In this document: piece by piece, positions 36,499-48,564 of the stretch
Layout of the letters: each line of letters opens with the position of its first letter
Numbering within the stretch: position 1 is the stretch's first letter
From: Cryptomeria japonica
Lineage: Eukaryota; Streptophyta; Pinopsida; Cupressales; Cupressaceae
DNA length: 64,000 nt
Assembly: GCF_030272615.1 (NCBI RefSeq)
Contig: NC_081414.1
Span: 780,370,119-780,434,118, forward strand
Reading direction: 5' to 3'
The notes under the pieces: generated by a model
What the model was told of the DNA's origin: nothing
What the model saw: the letters and a program-made list of their open reading frames with translations, nothing else
Databases searched by the model: none
Made by a program: the position numbers and the translations under genes

Positions 36499-37310
36499 GA
36501 TGCTTGAGAGGTTGTTGACTCATCTTGAGAGATTAGGGTGGGGATCTTGTTTACAAGTTGTGTATCGGGAGGGTAAGAGCATGGAAGCAGGTGTGTTAGT
36601 TTTGGAGTTATGGGAATGGGAGAACATCCCAGTATGTAGGGTGGTAGTAGATGATTCTAGAGAGCCACACCAGCCCATTTTTTATTGCTATTTAGGTTAT
36701 GTTACTCAGGCCCATCTAAGCAAGACGGACTACTAGAGGAGACAACTAGACGATTTGATCGTGGTAGTATGGAGGCCGTATAGGGGTCTGGAGCTATAGG
36801 ATGATTAGAGAGCATAGAGGAAGGATATGTTCATGACTAGACCTCTCATCGACCGATTAGTGTCTATCATTGAGTGGTTTGTTGTATCTAGGGTGATGAG
36901 GTAGTATCAGGGACCATAGGGTATATCCCAAGAGTTTACAACTTATGCTCGATATGGAGAGGAGGAGAGATGAGGATGGGCTCCAAGGTTATCATATTCT
37001 CTGAGCATGTAGGAGTTAGTTGTTTTATAGCAATAGAGATGGGAGTATTTGGAGGATGTTACAGATGCGAGGGTATTGACCCAGTACAGGGATTGGTTCT
37101 AGAGACATCCATTTCCTAGATTAATAGATCTTGGAGAGCATGCACCTCTCATAGAAGAGGCTGAGGATGAGGCACCAGTGCTGGTATAGGTACCAAGTCA
37201 AGTATAGGGATGAGGATAGGTCCAAGGATGATGAAAGATGTAGGGACCAAGAGCAGATTAACCTAGGTAGGCAGGAGGTGATCCTACGACTACTAGAAGC
37301 AAGATACTGA
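36499..37310 (+). pseudogene. Plant mobile domain gene, downstream part
   Basis: Continues the frame of 30718-31036: LERLLTHLERLGWGSCLQVV, VLELWEWENIPVCR (the LxLLQxWxxE.. segment of PMD proteins), VVWRPYRGLEL, and MTRPLIDRLVSIIEWFVVSR with VMRQYQGP, an arrangement typical of the PMD C-terminal half. The end is acidic (LIEEAEDEAP). Stops are numerous (first TAG near 36733), more than in the antisense PMD gene of element B. Confidence 0.7.
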
Positions 37311-37485
37311 TAGTTCTGATACTTAATGTAAAGCATAGATAATAATAGCTAACAAGATGAGAGGGGGGGGTGAATCATACAAACTTAATCTTCCATAAAA
37401 TCAATAGATTCAACCTCGGTAACATATACTACAGCAATATAACCAAAACTACTAAACATGCAAACTCATAAACACATAATCATCA
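37311..37485 (-). repeat. Minus-strand copia LTR end (G) with primer-site remnant, left of element B
   Basis: GGGGGGGGTGAATCATAC near 37362 is the complement of the TGATTCACCCCCCC tail of copia LTRs. To its left, AGTTCTGATACTTAATG at about 37313-37329 is a decayed complement of the ATTGGTATCAGAGCT primer site. The LTR continues at 50217 on the other side of element B. Confidence 0.6.
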
Positions 37486-39132
37486 TGTAGCGTCATAAAT
37501 TGTACGCACTTGCTAAAGCAGTACAATTTTACACCTAGTTTAGCACCCGCCTTGGCACATTTTGCATTTGCATTGCATTTCACCTTTAGCACTTAATTAA
37601 TCAAATTAATTAAGTCTAAGGTTCTATTTCATCATCTTCTACATCATAAAGTTGGGCCCTTTCATAAAAGTGTGCCCTTTTCATTTTATTCCTCCAATAC
37701 ATCATTTAATCAAAAACCCTAATTAAGTCCTATTTCGAACTTAGGGGCTTGATTTCGGGCTCAAAACATCTCAAAATCACCTGTAACTTCAGGATTCTCT
37801 CTAAAATCATCATATCTGATGGCCCTGAAAATTTGGTGAAAAGTTGTTGGGACCGTGGCGCCCGGAGTGCACATGGTCTCGGACATTTTTCCCGAAATTT
37901 TAGGAGTGCGATCCAATCATAAAATAAAGCTTAACCCCAAGAAATTGGCAGGATATTCAATCTCTAGGTCAGCCAAAAGATGAAATTACGACCTAGGGTT
38001 TCATACATAAGAGCTCTCTTTCTTCATTTGAAGGGATCCGAATTTTGTTTTTAGGAACCTCATATGCAGCGAAAGAGAAAATCTTTGAAGACTTCAACAA
38101 CATTCAACATCCCTCTATCAAGCATTTATCAATTTCATTCACCCATTTAGGGCTTGGAAGACATTGAAGAACAATAGGAGATTACCGACTAAAGATTGGC
38201 TTGTACTCCTCCCTTGGGGGTTGGGTATGATTTCATGTTGTTTTCATGTCTTTGCATAAGCTTCAATATATCCTTTATTCATGCTTTAGATCACTTTGCA
38301 TCTTGATTTACAACATTTGCATTATCATTTACAAGCAATTAGGGTTTACTTTCTAGGTTGCTCTAGTTTGCTTGCTTGCATTTTAGGATCTTGCACACAC
38401 ACAAGGTCTGCACACACAATACATTTTACAATACAACTTGGCTATTCGTGGAGGTGGAATTCACTGAAGTGGGGGTTTGACTAAGGCAAAACCCTATATA
38501 GCCACCCACACCCTTTTTAGATATAAGTGCAGGTTTCGAAACTCGGACGATGCCGCAGGTTACAGATCTGGGAAAAGTAGGTTGAGATAGCACTCCACAC
38601 CAAATTGCAAAGCAAAAGACCTGGATAGGGGTGTGGGGCACCCTGGTCCTGCCAAGACAGGGGTGCTGGGTGCCCTGGTCCCTGGGACAGAGGCGCTGGG
38701 CACCCTGGTCCTCCTGACAGATAGCATTTCTGACAGTTTTCCAGAGTTGCAGACAATAGTTTCAGGTGCAGAATCAGGACAGTGGCACCTGCGCCCCCAT
38801 CCCAAACATTTTCAATCAGATTTTGACTTCGGGTATGCATCTGCATTCTTATTTTGTCCTTGTGTTTTCAGCTTTCCATTGTTTAAGTTCAATTCTGCAA
38901 TCTTATTATTAGTTCATACTTGCATTTTGGGGTTAAGAATTGAACTTGCATAATTTTACCTTTCAATTACAACAAAGGAATAGAAATCCTAATAGGTAGC
39001 CCATGGCTCTCTCTTTTACCAAAAAGAAGTAGCCAATTGTGTGATACCTCTACGCTCTTTCGTATTCCACAAGTGTGTGGTTGAAAGTGAGATTAGGGCA
39101 TGTTTGCTTAGTGTCACTTTTTCTCCTACACA
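37486..39132 (+). repeat. 5' LTR of element B
   Basis: Starts TGTAGCGTCATAAATT and ends CTCCTACACA. It includes a GC-rich stretch at about 38620-38720 with repeated GGGCACCCTGGTCC phrases, in which the small ORFs are not genes. Position 38484-38505 holds GGCAAAACCCTATATAGCC, a TATA-like candidate. Confidence 0.93.
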
Positions 39133-39135
39133 TTT

Positions 39136-39153
39136 TGGTGAACCCGACGTGAA
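39136..39153 (+). other. Primer binding site of element B
   Basis: TGGTGAACCCGACGTGAA begins a few bases after the LTR end, where the tRNA primer site is expected. It differs from the Met-type site of the copia elements; I do not assign the tRNA. Confidence 0.7.
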
Positions 39154-39328
39154 CCTTATTATTGCTTCCTCTTACATTGCATTTGCTAGATCTAGATCTA
39201 GGTTTAGTGTGTTTCATTTTCATTTTCATAAAAAAAAAAAAAGAACAAAGAAAAAAAAAAAAAAAGAGAGTGTGTTCCTTTGTTTCTTTGCATTGTGTGT
39301 TTAATTTTTATGCAACTTTTATTTCAAA

Positions 39329-41371
39329 ATGTCAAATTTTTATTTGCAAGATGTTCATATTTATGATGATGTATGCAATTATGCCAATTATGAGTATAGC
39401 CAAGATGAATTAGATGAAGCTTTAGATGAGTTTTTGAATCCTAAAAATGCGAAACCTTCATTTTACCAAAAACTCATAAACCTTGTTACTATGCCATTTC
39501 ATTGTGATGAGAAAGATAAGTCGAATGATTCCTCTCAAGGATACATTCCTATCAACTCTTCCACTAAATCTAGTAACATGGTTGTTTTCAATATTCCCCT
39601 CTATGAGGAGATGTCTCCTTTTGAATCAAAAGATAAACCTTTTAATGGATATGATCATGCTTTGTTTGATGATGCTCTTGATGATTTTGTGGCTTTATCG
39701 AAACCTTTAAACAAGAACACAACTTCCAAATTAGTTAACATGATAAACCTAAAAGAGCATAATAAGCCTCTCCTTACTGTCCAAGGAGGGTATGGTCATG
39801 ATTCCTTTCTTACTCTGAATAAACCTATCATCACCGTGCAAGGAAGAAAACCTGTGAGTCCTTATAGTTATGCCAAGCAAATAACTAGAGAGAGTTATCA
39901 TGCGGTTGCCCTTACTTATCATATCAGAAATAATAGGCAGCCTAATCCTCCTCTTGTTATTCCGGTTTCTCTTCCTAATCCTCAACCAATTCTTCCGCAA
40001 GCTCCACGTATTTCACAAATTCTTAGTAAGGAGTATGATCTCATAGAACAACTTAAGGCTACCCCTGCTAAGATATCCCATTGGGATTTGATTCAAACTT
40101 CTTCTGCTCATCACGGAATGTTACAAGATGCTTTGAAAGATTTGAATGTTCCTCCACTGAATACATCTAGTAATATAGTGTCTTTGGTTAACTCTGTGAT
40201 GAATCCTAAGGCTCATATTATGTTTACTCAAGACGAGTTGCCTACTAGTGAAATTCAACATCAATATGATCCCTTGATGATTGTGGTTATCATAAATGAC
40301 ACTGCTATAAGACGAACATTAGTAGATAATGGCTCTGGCCTTAATGTGTGTAACATTAATCTATTGCATAAGATGAATGTGGATACATCCCTTATTGAGC
40401 CTGACTCTCATCCTATTCGAGGCTTTGATAATGTGGCTAAGTCTTCACTAGGTACTATCACCTTACCCGTCACAGCGGGGCCTGTTACTTTGCCTACTCC
40501 TATCCATGTTATGTCGAGAAATCTAACGTACAACTTGTTATAAGGGAGACCTTGGATTCATAGTATGCAAGTTGTCCCCTCTACATTGCATAGACAAGTT
40601 AAATTCATTTATAACAATAAGACATATACCTTGATAGGCGATACTAATTTCCAAGCTTGTTTGCAAACATCTACTTCCAAAGGGAGTTCTTCTAAGCCTT
40701 CCTATTCTAGTGATGAGTCTTTAAAAAAGATACCTATGGATGAACCCTCACTTTCTGATGGTCAAAATTCTTTGGATGAGTCTAAAGCTCCTGAAGAAGA
40801 TCCTTCTTGACTTGAATCTACACATGAAAAGGCCCTTGACCCTGAGAAGATTCTCACAGAAGACGATTGGTGATCTCTGGATTTCAATCCCACCTTTTCA
40901 GGTGAATATAAGGTTCCTTCTAGAGATCTTAAAGTTGAAAAGAAGGAAGAAGCTAAAAATCAGTCAATCTTACCTGAACCTATGAGTAATAATTTTGTGG
41001 CCACTTCCCAAACTTCTTCTCCTCATACCTCTAATTCTGAAGAGTTTGATTCTTTGTCTTATGAAAAACTGGCTTCTCTTTCTAAAATGGCTGATCGTTA
41101 TGGTCGTGGTTTTCGCATTTTTGCTAAGCATGGGTATCATGGAAATGGTTGTGGTGCTCACGAACAAGGGATAAAGGTTCCTCTAGAGAATAATTTTCAC
41201 AATTATGCCTTTGGACTTGGCTATAATCCCTGCAAACACACTAAAGCTTCTAAAAGACCATGCATTAGTGTGAATGCTATTTCTACATCTCTATCAATGC
41301 TATTTCTACATCTCTATCAATGCAACACCTCGAGTATACTGATGGGGATCCTTCATGTGCCTATGCTTTAG
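39329..41371 (+). pseudogene. Element B first frame: Gag remnant plus aspartic protease
   Basis: ATG 39329 opens a 404-codon frame with acidic MSNFYLQDVHIYDDVCNY at the start and no CCHC knuckle or recognisable Gag domain. The segment EYDLIEQLKATPAKISHWDL, the protease TLVDNGSGLNVCN (about 40317) and YNLL-stop-GRPWIH (stop TAA 40541) are typical of gypsy protease. Further stops at 40808 and 40871 (both TGA), after which the frame runs SYEKLASLSKMADRYGRGFR. A 23-base direct duplication at 41276-41321 shifts the frame. Reading resumes in the next frame at about 41320. Confidence 0.85.
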
Positions 41372-44300
41372 ATGTCTTCCCTATCGATGATGCTTTAGTT
41401 GAGTTCTTCGGAGCCTATGACACTCTTCCTCATTATCATCACAATAGGGGACTCCCTTATTGTTTGAACATTGAAGCCTATTTTGGAAAAGAGATTGATA
41501 ATGATGAGATTGTGAAAGAATTCCCTTAGTTAAAGGATACTCCTCAACAAAGTAATCTTCTTATAAGTGACACCATTGATGTTAAGATGGATCCTTGCAA
41601 AGAGGAAAGAGTTATTAAAATTAGAAAGTGCTTGGATAAAGAAGAACAAAAACAATATGAAGATTTATTGCGTGAATTCCCTGAGATCTTTGCTTGGACA
41701 TATTCTGACATGCCTGGTATAGATCCTAAGATTGTCACTCATAATATTGTCTTAGTTCCTGATGCTAAGCCTGTGAAACAAAAGATTCGAAAAATGAATC
41801 CTAAGGTAGCCTTGCTTGTTAAGGCTGAGATTGAAAAATTATTGGAGGCTGGATTTATCCACCCTATTGATTATTCCCTATGGACTTCAAATATTGTTGC
41901 TGTGGCTAAACCAGATAATAAAATAAGAATGTGTACCGATTTTTGAGATTTAAATAAGGCTTCTTTAAAAGATGATTTCCCACTTCCAAACACTAACATG
42001 ATAGTTGATTCTACGGCAGGACATGCCTTGTTATCCTTCATGGATGGTTTTTCAGGATACAATCAAATTTTCATTAACCCTCAAGATCAATTCAAAACCA
42101 CTTTCACCACTCCTTGGGGTACGTTTTGTTGGATAATGATGCCTTTTGGACTTAAAAATGCCGGTGCAACTTATCAATGAGCGATGACCCTTATCTTTCA
42201 TGATTATATGCATAAGATTTTAGAAGATTATGTTGGTGATATTTTGGCCAAATCCATTCTCCGCATGGATCATATTAAAATCCTTCATCAAATCTCTGAA
42301 AGAATTCATAAATATCACATGCGCTTGAATCCCCGAAAATGTGTTTTTGGTGTGGATAGTGGAAAACTATTAGGATTCATAGTTTTGCATCATGGGATTG
42401 AGGTGGACACTAAGAAAATAGATGCTATTGTCAACATGCCACCTCCTAGAAATGTGTCTCAACTTAAAAGCTTACAAGGAAAGATTCAAGCTATTCGTAG
42501 GTTCATATCTCAGCTTGCGGATCATACCTTTCCTTTTACTCAACTTCTCAAAAAGAATAGCACTTTTCAATGGAATGAAGATTGTCAGCAAGCATTTGAG
42601 GATTTAAAAGTGTATTTGGCTAGTCCTCCTATTCTTCAACCGGCCGAACCTTCTAAATCCTTCCTTCTATATACAACTTCTTCTTCTCATGCTCTCGTAG
42701 CATTATTGGTACAACATGATAAAGATGGTAAGGAATGTCCGGTTTATTATATAAGTCGTACCTTACTCAATTATGAGACTCGATATTCTGTGATAGAAAG
42801 ACAATGCTTGGCCTTGGTGTTTGCGACTCAAAAATTGAGACATTATCTTTTAAATTCAGAAGTCCACATCATGGTAAAGTTTTATCCTTTGAAGCATCTT
42901 TTCTCTAAAACTGATTTATCAGGACGCCTAGCTAAGTGGGTTATGATGTTAACTGAATTTGACCTTAAATTTGTTTCACAAAAAGCAATTAAAGGGCAAG
43001 CATTGACTGACCATTTAGTTGAGGCCCCTTCACCTTTCTCTTTCCCTAACCCTGAGTCTTTTCATGATGATTTCATTCTTTGTACAGAAAAAGATGAAAC
43101 TTGGGAACTGTACTTTGATGGTTCTAAGTGTCGTACAGGATCGGGGGCAGGTGTTGTTCTGATTTCTCCTACAAAGAAATCCATTCCCTTATCCTATCGT
43201 CTAAATTTCCTATGTACCAATAACATTGCTGAGTATGAGGCTCTTATAGCAGGAATAAAAGCAGCCTTAGCTCTGAATATAAAGCACATACATATTTATG
43301 GAGATTCTCAATTGATTATAAGACAAGTAACAAGATTGTATCAAGCAAAACAAGACAAATTATCACAATATAAAGATCTTGCTATCTCTTTATTACAAAA
43401 AATTGATTCTTATACCATGGAACCTATTCCTCGAAAAGATAATCGACATGCGGATGCAATGGCATGTGTGGCTTCTCTTGTATCTTTAGAGGACCCTATG
43501 GTTGATCTTAAATTTGTTATTCACAACCTTATTTCTCCAGCTATTGTAGACGATTCCAGCTTGGTAACATGTTGTGACTTTATAGACTCAGATGAATGGT
43601 ATTCGCATATCGTAAGACATTTGACCGATGGTACCTTTCCTGATTCCACTAATAGGAACACTAGGGCTAGAATCCACAAGCTATCTGCTAGATATATCAT
43701 TCTTTCTAATGTCCTTTACCGAAGGGGTTATGACGGTATTCTCCTTTGCTGTCTTAATAAATCAGAAATCCCCGTTGCTCTTGAAGAGGCACATTCAGGT
43801 GCCTGTGGGGGGCATTTTGGAGCCAAATCCTTGGTGCAAAGATTGCTTCGTATGGGATACTATTGGAAAACTATGCAGAAGGATTCTTTTTCATTTGTTA
43901 AGAAATGTCATCAATGTCAACAACACAATAATCTGATTCATGCTCCTGCTCAAGAACTTCATTCTCAAGTAGCTTCTTGGCCTTTCTCCGCATGGGTTTT
44001 GGATCTCATTGGTAAAATCTCTCCTCCTTCATCTCAAGGACACACCTTCATTATAACTGCAACAGATTACTTTACGAAGTGGGTAGAAGCTATTCCCCTT
44101 CGCTCTACTACTGCTGAAGTGATTTGTCAATTTCTTCTAGAAAACATCATTTCTTGATTCGGGATACCTTCCACTATAATCTCAGATAATCAGACATCAT
44201 TTAAGAACAAGGACGTGAAGAAATTCCTCGAGAAGTATCATATCAAACATCGATTTTCTACAGCATACTATCCTTTATCAAATGGTCAAGCCGAATCATC

Positions 44301-44856
44301 CAATAAGATAATTGAAAAAAAAATTCGCAAAACCATGAATAAGCATGGTAAGGATTGGAGTAATCAGCTAATCTATGCTCTTTGGGCCTACCGAATGAGT
44401 GTACGAATTGCTACAGGAACTACCCCTTATAATCTTGTTTATGGTGCTGACGCTATTATGCCTTTAGAATTAGAGATTCCATCACTTAGGGTTTCTCTCA
44501 GAGGTATAGTAGATGATGACTCTTATAGAGAACAATGACTTCAACAGCTTGAGATGCTTGATGAACAGCATATAAACGCTCTTGAGCATATTCAAGCATA
44601 TCACAAAACTCTACAATGAAGCTATAATGATAAGGTTATTCAACGTTCCTTCTCAGTAGGTGACTTAGTCCTCTATGAGAATAAGCGCAATGTGAATGCC
44701 TTACTTGCAGAAAAGGGAAAATTTAGTCCTAATTGGCTTGGACCATATATCGTTATGGAAGATTATGGATCAGGTGCTTACAAAATAGCTGATGTAGATG
44801 GTACACCTCTTAAAGAACCTATCAATGCTATGCACTTGCGTAGATATTATGCTTAA
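41320..44856 (+). pseudogene. Element B pol: reverse transcriptase, RNase H, integrase
   Basis: One frame with stops at 41527 (TAG), 41944, 42178, 44155, 44536 and 44617 (all TGA). RT: LEAGFIHPIDYSLWTSNIVA, CTDF-stop-DLN, MDGFSGYNQI, MPFGLKNAGATYQ, and YVGDILAKS, where the usual YVDD has lost an Asp. RNase H: a chromovirus-like PVYYISRTLLNYETRYSVIE segment, then a second, ELYFDGSKCRTGSGAGVV with IHIYGDSQLIIRQV, so tandem RNase H-type domains. Integrase: H-H-C-C zinc part ending CHQCQQ, then WVLDLIGKI, SDNQTSF and NGQAESSNK; C-terminal FSPNWLGPYIV. End TAA 44854-44856. Confidence 0.92.
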
Positions 44857-45457
44857 TTCTTCATTCCTTATTTATTTTCTTTTCAGTTCTTCAACATTGG
44901 GTAATATGTTAGTATATCTTAATTAGAGCAAAATAGAGTTAAATGTTACGGTGTTTAATCTATATTGCTTCATTCTCAACAAGCATGTTTCTTTACTTTA
45001 TAGTTTGTCTTGAATTCATTTATATAAATTGTAAAAGATTTACATTTCCATTATGCTAGCATATTATACAATGTCTTTATGTGTTAGGTAGAATCGTATC
45101 ATGTTGTGTTTAAGTTCAAAATTAAATCACATTAGTTATATGATTCTTAGACTTATTGCATATTTCTTCCCTATCATCAATGTAGTACTTGATTAAATAT
45201 TTTAATTAAGTCACACATGTATCAATTTAATCATGGAGCATTGAGAAATCAATCACATGGAAATTAAATCCTGAACATACATGTACACCTACCAAATGTA
45301 TTAGATTTAATCAAAGCAAAATATACATTGTTTTAAGCATTAAAGATAACACATTTGAGACAAAGAGAAGCATGTATATATATATATATATATGTGGATC
45401 GTATACAAATATAGGTCATTATACATCCAAAAATATGACCTATCCTATATCATAAAA
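44857..45457 (+). other. Element B post-pol spacer with (TA)n
   Basis: No coding frame. AT-rich, with a TATATATATATATATATA microsatellite at about 45374-45394. It separates the end of pol from the 3' end of the oppositely oriented PMD gene. Confidence 0.7.
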
Positions 45458-47982
45458 TCATCTCCTATCCCTAGGGCTGGTGGCTAGAGAGTGACGACTA
45501 GATGCTCCCTCCCGATCCGACCGTCCAGGTGGACCCATAGGTGTGTAGCGCGATATAGACCGTGAGTGACTCCGAGAGGAACTCCTATGATCCCTATCCA
45601 TAAGGATCGTGTGATAGGAGGTAGCCTCGGCCTAAGCTACTACTAGATCTTGTTGTGCACACTGAAGGTTCTCTGATAGAACTCTCTCTCTCTCCCTCCA
45701 TATGTCTACTTGTATTCAGAATGGGGAAAACAAGTCCTCATGCTGACCCGTGTTCCCCTGAGGCCTATAAGCAATCTGTGAGGAACTGGGGATCTGTGCC
45801 ATCATGGAAATGTCTGTCACTGCTTGCTAAATTAGGGAATGCCACTCCTACACATTAGCTGTAGCAGTAGAATAGATTTTTGTATTAGTACCATTCTATA
45901 TCATCAAAACATTAATCAATCAATATAAACCTACTATACCTGGATCTCCCTCACGCCAGTAGGGATCATGATATGGTAGTATCTATGACTGGGAATTGCT
46001 AGGCTCCCCATGCTCAAATAATCTATGCATGATGGGTGTAGGCTGGCCCATACTAGAAACAGGTCTCTGTATCGCCTCATGTTCCCCCTTTTGGGGAATA
46101 AGAGGAGGATCTAGGGCTATGGTATCATCTCCTGAATGGTGGGGAGCTGCATCTGACCCCTCCTCATCATCTCTATCCTCCTCCTCATCATCCTCATCCT
46201 CATCCTCATCCACATCCTCACCTGCATCCTCATTCTCCTCATCTCTATCTGTGTCATCCCCCTCTTCCTCCTCCTCCTCCTCGGCACTAGGCTGATCTCC
46301 TGTGGGTGGATCAGGATCTCCTGCCTCCTCATGACCCTCTCCCTCCTCTGGCTCCTCCGACTTGGATCCCTGATCCTCATCTCGGTCTCCATGTCTCCAT
46401 GGGCCTAGATGGCCTTTCGGGTGATCTGGTGGAAAGATAGGCCCTGGGTATGATCTCACAAACCATGAGATATACCTGCGCTGTGCCCCAGGCTTTGTAG
46501 AATAATTTGTGACTACATCCTGATCGGATCCCTCTATATCTGTAATCTCGATGTCATCTATCATCGGTCTCGCTACTGCTCTAGGTCTGGGAAGGACTCG
46601 TGAGTGTCAAGTATAGATGGGTACATCGACTGGAATGCACTACTCTAGCCCAAACTACCTCCGTACTCGGTCAAAGTAGAATGGGACTATGATATGTGAA
46701 TATCGTCCCCACAGTAGGTAGTTCCTCTGTAGGCATGCTAACTATCTCTCCATCCCATCCCATTTGTGCATCCGCAGATAGGGTCTCCATACTGTCACCT
46801 CAGCTGTCAATCTATCAAAAATCACTCTCCAATATAGCAGATCTCCAAATCTCCACTCGCTGGTAAGTGGATAAGCAAACACCCTAGGTCGCTCACTAGT
46901 CGTACTCATCGGAAAGCTGATAGGCCTGGTGCATGTGAAGTGCTCAAATATCCACACCTGCAAAAGTGTGCATGTCATCAAGCTGCAACCCTGTCCAAAC
47001 ACATACTCCTCAAGGTCATGATAGAGATGTGCAAGCATACTCTGACCCCAAGCATATACTCTCATGTGTCTCTCCATAGCTCTATTGCACCATGTGAGAC
47101 CCCCATGCATATGCGTACCTCACCCATTAGGGCAGATGGCTAGTGCTATGATAGCGATCATAAGGCGTCTCACAAGGGGCACCTCTCCAGTAGGATGTAA
47201 TAGCTAGTTGACCATGATGCGACCTCTCGTCTCGCTCAGCATGACTCTCCCTATGCAATATACCTGCTCTCTCTGATGGTCCTCCGTAGACCGACCGGTC
47301 GCGTATGTCACAGTAACTCCTTTGATAGGAAGATGAAGTATGCGGTACACATCCTCAAGTGTAACTATCAGCTCTCCTACTGGAAGATGGAATGTGCATG
47401 TGTCAGGATCCCATCACTCCATCAGTGCCATCAGCATCATAGGATGGAACCGAATGGCTAGCATGAGGATCGCATACCATAAACCCATGATCGACAATGT
47501 GTCTCTCTCTGCCTGAGTTAGCCGCAGAATCTGATCTTGCAAACTGTGAAGAATCTATCCCGCCGTATGCTCTCTCATGTATGGGAGACCCTACAACACA
47601 AAAACATAACTATAATCAGTACTCAATCATCAAAATCATTCATGCAAACTGTCGAACATCATATGCTAACCCTGACATCTCTCGCCAAGTCCTGATTGGG
47701 ACCATGGCACCCTGTTAGGGACCATGGCGCCCTGTCAAGGACCATGGCACCCTGAGGGGACCATGGCACCCCACAGGGACCATGGCACCCCACAGGGACC
47801 ATGGCACCCTGGGTGGGACCTAGGGTCAGATTCCAGGGCTCGCAAATGATCACAAAAAGTCAAAATGCAGAAAATCAAAAGTCAACATTCAGTCAACTCA
47901 CCTCATCCAGTGGCTCGTCATCGATCATGGCCTGTCGCAGGATCTCAATCCTCATGGGACACTCCGATCGTCGTGAAGGCAT
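45458..47982 (-). pseudogene. Antisense plant mobile domain gene with apparent introns, inside element B
   Basis: Exon 1 (47982-47902) is MPSRRSECPMRIEILRQAMI... ending GAG|GTGAGT. The intron ends TTGTGTTGTAG|GG at 47591. Exon 2 gives GLPYMREHTAG-stop, ERDTLSIMGLWYAILML, CTFHLPVGELIVTLEDVYRI (PMD hallmark), GQSMLAHLYHDLEEYVFGQG, LLQVWIFEHFTCTRP and WRPYLRMHKWDGMER, then a long Glu/Asp run (about 46130-46370). A second donor-like CCAG|GTATAG (45940) and acceptor-like GTGTAG|GAG (45848) precede a Ser/Arg-rich tail (RDHRSSSRSHSRSISRY) ending TGA 45460-45458. There are a few stops and one likely shift in a GA run. PMD proteins act in silencing and development and are also carried by TEs. Introns are inferred from splice signals only. 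Confidence 0.72.
47698..47819. repeat. Minisatellite of GGGACCATGGCACCC units within the PMD intron
   Basis: About six units of 17-21 bases (GGACCATGGCACCCTG, GGACCATGGCACCCCACA) lie wholly inside the inferred first intron of the antisense gene. Related GGGCACCCTGGTCC phrases occur in the B LTRs (38620-38720, 49710-49790). Confidence 0.85.
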
Positions 47983-48294
47983 GATGATGGCTATGTGGGC
48001 TCTACTGCAATGAATAGTATTTCGAAATCAACAAAGTGACAAATGCAAATATCACTTTCAAGGTATATACTTTCATTCCTTTAACTTTACTTTCAAAACC
48101 CTAATTTTCCTCTATCACTCATTTCATCATAACTTGAGTTTGGGAGATGCAATTTTCAAACTGTTTGTTGCGTAGGAATTGTATTTTCATTCCCCTACTC
48201 TCAGGATGTTCCAAAAAGTGCTCTGATGAAGCCTTTTCAGTGAACATCCCTCATCAATACTCTCTTACATAATTTGTCGTAAGTAAACATGCTA

Positions 48295-48564
48295 CCCTGT
48301 TTCACCTCCCTAATAAGCAAGTCGAAACAGGGGGGGGCATATAGCTACTCACAAATTTTATCACTTTCCTTAGTAACCATTAGGTGATTTTGTGATCTAA
48401 CGTGTGTTTTGTAGGGTGCGGTTCCTAACTGTGTACTGCAAATACCGCTGGGGGCTTTGTCCGACAACTTATGGATATATCCTTTTTCAAATGATGTTTA
48501 CTTTTCTGTACTTTAGCTTGCATATGCACGTAGTACTCATATGACCGCTAAAGTGGGGGCTAAA
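48295..48564 (+). other. Hairpin and polypurine tract before the 3' LTR of element B
   Basis: CCCTGTTTC at 48295-48303 and GAAACAGGG at 48324-48332 form a perfect 9-bp stem with a 20-base loop. The tract AAAGTGGGGGCTAAA at 48550-48564 abuts the LTR and is the expected plus-strand primer. The 580 bases between the PMD start and the LTR hold no other gene; they could include the promoter of the antisense gene. Confidence 0.65.

Noticed and set aside
38517-38953. Pro/Gly-rich ORFs on both strands near 38.5-38.9 kb and 49.5-50.0 kb
   Set aside because: They lie inside the two LTR copies of element B in a GC-rich repeat stretch and show no family motif.
45996-46295. Plus-strand Ser-rich ORF
   Set aside because: Mirror of the Glu/Asp-coding run of the antisense PMD gene; its poly-Ser is a by-product.
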